Shown one piece after another: positions 60,725-64,000 of a stretch of 64,000 nt of DNA. A program made the translations under genes and the position numbers. A model generated the notes under the pieces. It was given only the letters and a program-made list of their open reading frames with translations, was not told the DNA's origin and did not search any database. The stretch comes from Rhodoplanes sp. Z2-YC6860 (GTDB lineage: Bacteria; Pseudomonadota; Alphaproteobacteria; Rhizobiales; Xanthobacteraceae), in contig NZ_CP007440.1 of the NCBI RefSeq assembly GCF_001579845.1, forward strand, positions 1,492,001 through 1,556,000, read 5' to 3'. The stretch's first letter is position 1; every line of letters begins with the position of its first letter.

Positions 60725-60955
60725 CTAGCGGGTCAGCCACGTCGGGCTGACGCCATCCGGCGACAGCGGGTCTGGCGGAAGGTTCTTCCACTGATCCGGC
60801 GCGGCCGTCTGGCCCGATTGAGAGGTCGCTGGATTGGCAGGGCTCGCCAGGGCATCGCCGTTGCGAGCGCCCTTCGGCAGCAGCAGGAAAACGCCGGCCA
60901 GCAAGACGGCCCCGGCGATGCATGTGATGCAAATTTTCTTCGAAATGGCAATCAT
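60725..60955 (-). CDS. small membrane-anchored hypothetical protein
   Basis: The 76-residue protein starts at ATG 60955 after AAGGAGA. It has one N-terminal hydrophobic segment (ITCIAGAVLLAGVFLLLP), then a polar Pro/Ser-rich tail that ends PDGVSPTWLTR. No family recognised; the good ribosome site supports it. Confidence 0.55.
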   Translation of the reverse strand: MIAISKKICITCIAGAVLLAGVFLLLPKGARNGDALASPANPATSQSGQTAAPDQWKNLPPDPLSPDGVSPTWLTR

Positions 60956-61082
60956 GAGGGTCTCCTTGAAAACAGCCCCGACTGTCGGTTGTGTTAATGC
61001 GCGCTACGGTCCGTCCCTGTGATCCGCGTCACAAAGCTTCGAAATTGTCGCTTCGGTTTGCGCGTGCTGTGTAAAATGTCAC

Positions 61083-61442
61083 ATGGACCAGTTCGCGCCC
61101 GACGATTCCGAGCCACATTCCGAGATCGCCCGCCTCGAACAGCTCATCGAGGAGCTGACGTTGAAGCTCGAGACCTGCCGCAAGTATTCGGGTGCGGCAT
61201 TGGCCGCGATGGGGCTCGGCGCGGTGCTGCTCGCCGCTGGGATCTTCGGCGTGATCGCGCTCGATCCGGTGACGTTGCTGGCTGCGGCCGCCGCGCTGAT
61301 GGGCGGCATCGTGCTGGCCGGCTCCAATCGCAGCACCGCGCGCGAGATCCAGGCGCAACTCGCCGAAGCCGAGGAGGAGCGGCGCGGACTGATCGGCCGG
61401 ATTCAGCTGCGTGTGGTCACCGAGCGGCCGGTGCTGCATTAA
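61083..61442 (+). CDS. small membrane protein with flanking coiled coils
   Basis: The 119-residue protein has an acidic N-terminus, a short coiled coil (EIARLEQLIEELTLKLETC), two membrane helices (GAALAAMGLGAVLLAAGIFGVIAL and TLLAAAAALMGGIVLAG) and a C-terminal coiled coil (AREIQAQLAEAEEERRGL). Function unknown. It ends 7 bp before the convergent Imm53-like gene. Confidence 0.6.
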   Translation: MDQFAPDDSEPHSEIARLEQLIEELTLKLETCRKYSGAALAAMGLGAVLLAAGIFGVIALDPVTLLAAAAALMGGIVLAGSNRSTAREIQAQLAEAEEERRGLIGRIQLRVVTERPVLH

Positions 61443-61449
61443 GTTTTCA

Positions 61450-61761
61450 TTAAGCCTGATCGGTCCAGCGTAGAAAGCGTGACACGATTTCTTCCAGCCG
61501 CGACGCGTCGCCGGCGCCGTGCCAGATCGGACCGCTCACCTGGCAGTGCAGCCATCGCGGCGTGTTGGGATGGCCGTTGTCGTCGACACCTTCGGCCACG
61601 CGGTCAAAGCCGCGCCCCGCAAGCGCGGTCCCGGTGAGATCGACCTTCATCCACCAGCCGGGATTGTCAGTGGTCTGGATGGTGATGCCGTACCAATGCT
61701 CGCGCTCCCCGTCGCAATGGCGGCGGTGCCAATCGGCAAGCTCGGCGAGCAGAGACGGCAT
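61450..61761 (-). CDS. Imm53-like immunity-family protein
   Basis: The 103-residue protein matches the Imm53 pattern: LLAELADWHRRHCDGEREHWYGITIQTTDNPGWWMKVDL, with CDGxxEHxYGI and DNPGW as key motifs, and a C-terminal helix EIVSRFLRWTDQA. Imm53 proteins are predicted antidotes of polymorphic toxins. No toxin gene is adjacent, so this may be an orphan immunity gene or have another role. Confidence 0.75.
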   Translation of the reverse strand: MPSLLAELADWHRRHCDGEREHWYGITIQTTDNPGWWMKVDLTGTALAGRGFDRVAEGVDDNGHPNTPRWLHCQVSGPIWHGAGDASRLEEIVSRFLRWTDQA

Positions 61762-61832
61762 GGTTGTTCGACCCTTTTGATTGGGTCGGACGGAAGCTGC
61801 GTTCGGTTCAGATGGAAACCGGAACCTCCGCG

Positions 61833-62081
61833 CTACTCTTTATCCTCATCCTTGAAATACGGCTCGACCCCGCCGGTGAGCTTGATGGTGAGCGGGTTGC
61901 CGTGGCGGTCCTTCGCCTTGCCGGCTCCGACGCGGATCCAGCCTTCGCTGATGCAATATTCCTCGACGTTGGTCTTTTCCTTGCCGTTGAAGCGGATGCC
62001 GACGTCGCGCCTGAGGATTTCCTCGTTGTAGTACGGGCTTCCCGGATTGACGGACAGGCGGTCGGGAAACGGTTCGGCCAT
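61833..62081 (-). CDS. DUF3297 family protein
   Basis: The 82-residue protein matches the DUF3297 pattern nearly end to end: PDRLSVNPGSPYYNEEILRRDVGIRFNG, KTNVEEYCISEGWIRV, AGKAKDRHGNPLTIKL and GGVEPYF. The family is widespread in proteobacteria and of unknown function. Confidence 0.85.
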   Translation of the reverse strand: MAEPFPDRLSVNPGSPYYNEEILRRDVGIRFNGKEKTNVEEYCISEGWIRVGAGKAKDRHGNPLTIKLTGGVEPYFKDEDKE

Positions 62082-62299
62082 AGCGGTGTTCCTGTGCTGG
62101 ACAGGTGGCTCCTATACTCCGTTGTGGCACGCCGTCAAAATTGATGCACAGATCCTGCAACATCACCGGTGTCGGGCCCGGGCTAAACACTTGACCCAGG
62201 CATCCAGCAAGTGTTGCGGTTGAAGATGGTGTTACGTGAGGCTTCCGTCGCTGGACCAGGGTCATGGATCGCCGGGTCAAGCTCGGCGATGAAACCTGA

Positions 62300-63700
62300 G
62301 TGCTTGGCAACTTGAGTGGGAAAACAAAACATATCGTCGTCGTGGGGCAGGGGGCGGCCGGGCTCTCGGCCGCGCTCGCGGCGGCCGAAGAGGCGCGCGC
62401 CGGAAATCTCGCCACGACCGTCACCCTCATCGACAAGGCCCCCGAGCCCGAGGCCGGCGGCAACACGCGCTTCACGCCGTCCTACATGCGCATGGCCGCG
62501 GTCGACCGCGTCGAGCCGAGCTTCGTCCACGACATGCTCGAGGCGACACGCTTTCGCGGCGATGAGCAATACTTCGCAACGCTGGCGCATCACGCCCCCG
62601 CGACGGTGCAATGGATCGCGGCGCATGGCGTGCCGTTTCATCAGCCGGTCTATTATTTGGCGAAGGGCCCGCCACGCATCCAGCCGGTCGGTGGCGGCGA
62701 GACCATCCATCGCGAGCTGACGCGGGCCGCACGCGAGGCCGGCGTCATCTTCCGCTTCGGCTGCGCGGTGCAATCTCTCGTCATCGAGAGCGGCGCGGTG
62801 CGGGGCGTGCGCCTCGCCGACGGCGAGATGCTGTCGGCCGCCGCCGTCGTGCTCGCCTGCGGCGGCTTCCAGGGCAATCGCGAGATGATGCGCGAACATT
62901 TCGGCGCAGGCGGCGAGGCGGTGCCGCTGCTCGCGCCGCGCGCGCACTTCAACACCGGCGACGGCATCCGCATGGCGCTCGATCTCGGCGCCGATTTCTC
63001 CGGCGAGCGCGATGGCATGCACATCGAGCCCGTGGACCCTCGAAGCAACAATCAGGCACCGGTGGTGCTGCTCTATCCATACGGCATCGTTGTCGATCGG
63101 AACGGCCAGCGCTTCTTCGACGAAGGAGCAGGCCTCGTCCATGAGACCTGGGAGCACTTCTCCCGGCATCTGCATTTCTCGGTGCCCGGCCGCGTGGCGT
63201 TCGCGATCCTCGACGCCCGGGTGCGGCAGATCCCCGACTGGCAGCGGGCCACGCGCTCCGAGGTTCCGCCCCACGAGGCTCAAACCCTCGCGGAGCTCGC
63301 TCGCATGATCGGCGTCGATGCCGATGGCCTCGCGCGAACGGTCGCGACCTACAATGCGGCCTGCCGCGGCGATCCCAAAGCGTTCGACGCAACAATTTGT
63401 GATGGTCTCGCAGGCGCGCCGGACCTCCTGCCGCCGAAGTCGAACTGGGCGCGCGCGATCGCCGAGCCGCCCTTCCTCGCCTGGCCGTTGATCGGCGCCA
63501 TCGCCTACACGTTCGGGGGCCTTGCGACCAACGCAAAAGCCCGGGTTTTACGGGGTGGAATCGCCATTCCCGGCCTCTATGCCGCGGGCGAGATGACCGG
63601 GCATTTTTACGACACGGCGCCGAACGCCGTGTCGGTGCTGCGTGCTTTCGTGTTCGGGCGGATCGCAGGGCGGGAGGCCGCAGCGTTCGTTCGAGCCTGA
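62300..63700 (+). CDS. FAD-dependent dehydrogenase, tricarballylate-dehydrogenase/fumarate-reductase-like
   Basis: The 466-residue flavoprotein begins at GTG 62300, the best available start since the FAD motif HIVVVGQGAAGLSAALAAAEEA follows within ten residues. Other blocks are GGNTRFTPSYMRM (as in TcuA), AAAVVLACGGFQGNREMM, NTGDGIRMALDLGADFS, RFFDEGAG and the C-terminal FGGLATNAKARVLR-x-IPGLYAAGEMTGHFYDTAPNAVSVLRAFVFGRIAG. It resembles TcuA, which oxidises tricarballylate, but the TcuB/TcuC partners are not seen. Substrate uncertain. Confidence 0.85.
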   Translation: MLGNLSGKTKHIVVVGQGAAGLSAALAAAEEARAGNLATTVTLIDKAPEPEAGGNTRFTPSYMRMAAVDRVEPSFVHDMLEATRFRGDEQYFATLAHHAPATVQWIAAHGVPFHQPVYYLAKGPPRIQPVGGGETIHRELTRAAREAGVIFRFGCAVQSLVIESGAVRGVRLADGEMLSAAAVVLACGGFQGNREMMREHFGAGGEAVPLLAPRAHFNTGDGIRMALDLGADFSGERDGMHIEPVDPRSNNQAPVVLLYPYGIVVDRNGQRFFDEGAGLVHETWEHFSRHLHFSVPGRVAFAILDARVRQIPDWQRATRSEVPPHEAQTLAELARMIGVDADGLARTVATYNAACRGDPKAFDATICDGLAGAPDLLPPKSNWARAIAEPPFLAWPLIGAIAYTFGGLATNAKARVLRGGIAIPGLYAAGEMTGHFYDTAPNAVSVLRAFVFGRIAGREAAAFVRA

Positions 63701-63850
63701 AAAAATCGGAGTTCGCCGCAGGAACCTTTTCGCCGTGCGGCCGTGCGTCGCACTCAGGACACATTTGCTCGCTGTAAGGCGCCCGCCGGGGGACTTTGCT
63801 TCGCATCGCCAGGCCCGGTCATATCAAAGACCCAGAGGGGACCTGACGAA

Positions 63851-64000
63851 ATGCAGAAATGCCTGCTTGCTGCGCTATTGCTTGGTGGACTGATGACGAC
63901 GGGAGCCAGCGCGCTCGACGTGAAGGAGCTCGCGCCCTGCAAGCCCGCCGCAGCAAGATATTGCGACCGTTCCGACACCAGCATGAGCATGACCAATCTG
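63851..64000 (+). CDS. secreted cysteine-containing protein, N-terminal part (runs off right edge)
   Basis: ATG 63851 follows a GAGGGGA ribosome site. Fifty codons are visible: a signal peptide (KCLLAALLLGGLMTTGASA) and a mature start LDVKELAPCKPAAARYCDR with two cysteines, reminiscent of cysteine-rich-repeat proteins of alphaproteobacteria. The rest is outside the window. Confidence 0.6.
   Translation, partial: MQKCLLAALLLGGLMTTGASALDVKELAPCKPAAARYCDRSDTSMSMTNL

Noticed and set aside
1-64000. CRISPR arrays, rRNA genes and insertion sequences
   Set aside because: No regularly spaced direct repeats, no rRNA segments and no transposase frames with terminal repeats were seen.

Overview
The window is high-GC DNA with dense, tightly packed operons, and its gene content (alphaproteobacterial phn cluster, Rhodobacter-type PmtA, many Bug/TctC binding proteins, Methylobacterium-like two-subunit formate dehydrogenase, typical rhizobial intergenic palindromes) points to an alphaproteobacterium of the Hyphomicrobiales, most like the Bradyrhizobium/Xanthobacteraceae side. 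That placement is inference; no ribosomal gene is present.

Left edge (1-0.6 kb): the start of a tyrosine integrase lies beside a 45-nt 3' piece of an initiator tRNA-fMet gene. This looks like the right-hand attachment site of an integrated element that extends out of the window to the left. A TPR/glycosyltransferase-9-like gene follows.

2.4-14.6 kb: a complete C-P lyase locus. The minus-strand operon is phnG-H-I-J-(GNAT)-K-L-M. The divergent plus-strand arm is phnF, a hexapeptide acetyltransferase, a second phnM, then the phosphonate ABC transporter phnC-D-E. A near-perfect palindrome lies between phnG and phnF. No phnN or phnP is visible.

14.6-25.5 kb: a membrane-lipid and phosphate-stress region. 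It holds an LPG-synthase-like membrane protein, a GT4 glycosyltransferase, PmtA, an unknown multi-pass membrane protein, a membrane-anchored class III aminotransferase, phosphatidylserine decarboxylase, a DUF1045 2H-phosphoesterase-like protein, PhoU, a PlcP-like metallophosphoesterase and a SugE/Gdx exporter. Pho-box-like sites lie before phoU, plcP, sugE and phnC. Together with the phn locus this reads as one phosphorus-scavenging neighbourhood: phosphonates are imported and cleaved, and phospholipids are turned over and possibly replaced by phosphorus-free glycolipids.

25.6-28.8 kb: a type I secretion ABC transporter and adaptor pair without an obvious cargo. A gene-free stretch of about 600 bp follows.

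29.4-41 kb: a tripartite tricarboxylate-type transporter (tctCBA), a GntR regulator, then oxalyl-CoA decarboxylase, formyl-CoA:oxalate CoA-transferase with a lysine-rich N-terminal tail, a stand-alone homologue of the formyl-THF hydrolase domain of ALDH1L1, and formate-THF ligase: an oxalate-to-C1-folate module. A GST and a small hypothetical follow.

41-64 kb: isochorismatase-like hydrolase, pirin, LysR, Tat-exported class A beta-lactamase, two orphan Bug proteins, two Gfo/Idh/MocA dehydrogenases, GlcG/HbpS-like protein, PsiF-like peptide, an oxalate/formate-antiporter-family MFS carrier, two paralogous LysR regulators and an NAD-dependent formate dehydrogenase (fused FdsG-FdsB plus FdhA). 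The carrier, the first LysR gene and the fdh promoter share a CGATAG-N7-CTATCG type site, which suggests one oxalate/formate regulon. The right end has two FAD dehydrogenases, small hypotheticals, an Imm53-like protein, DUF3297 and a truncated secreted protein.
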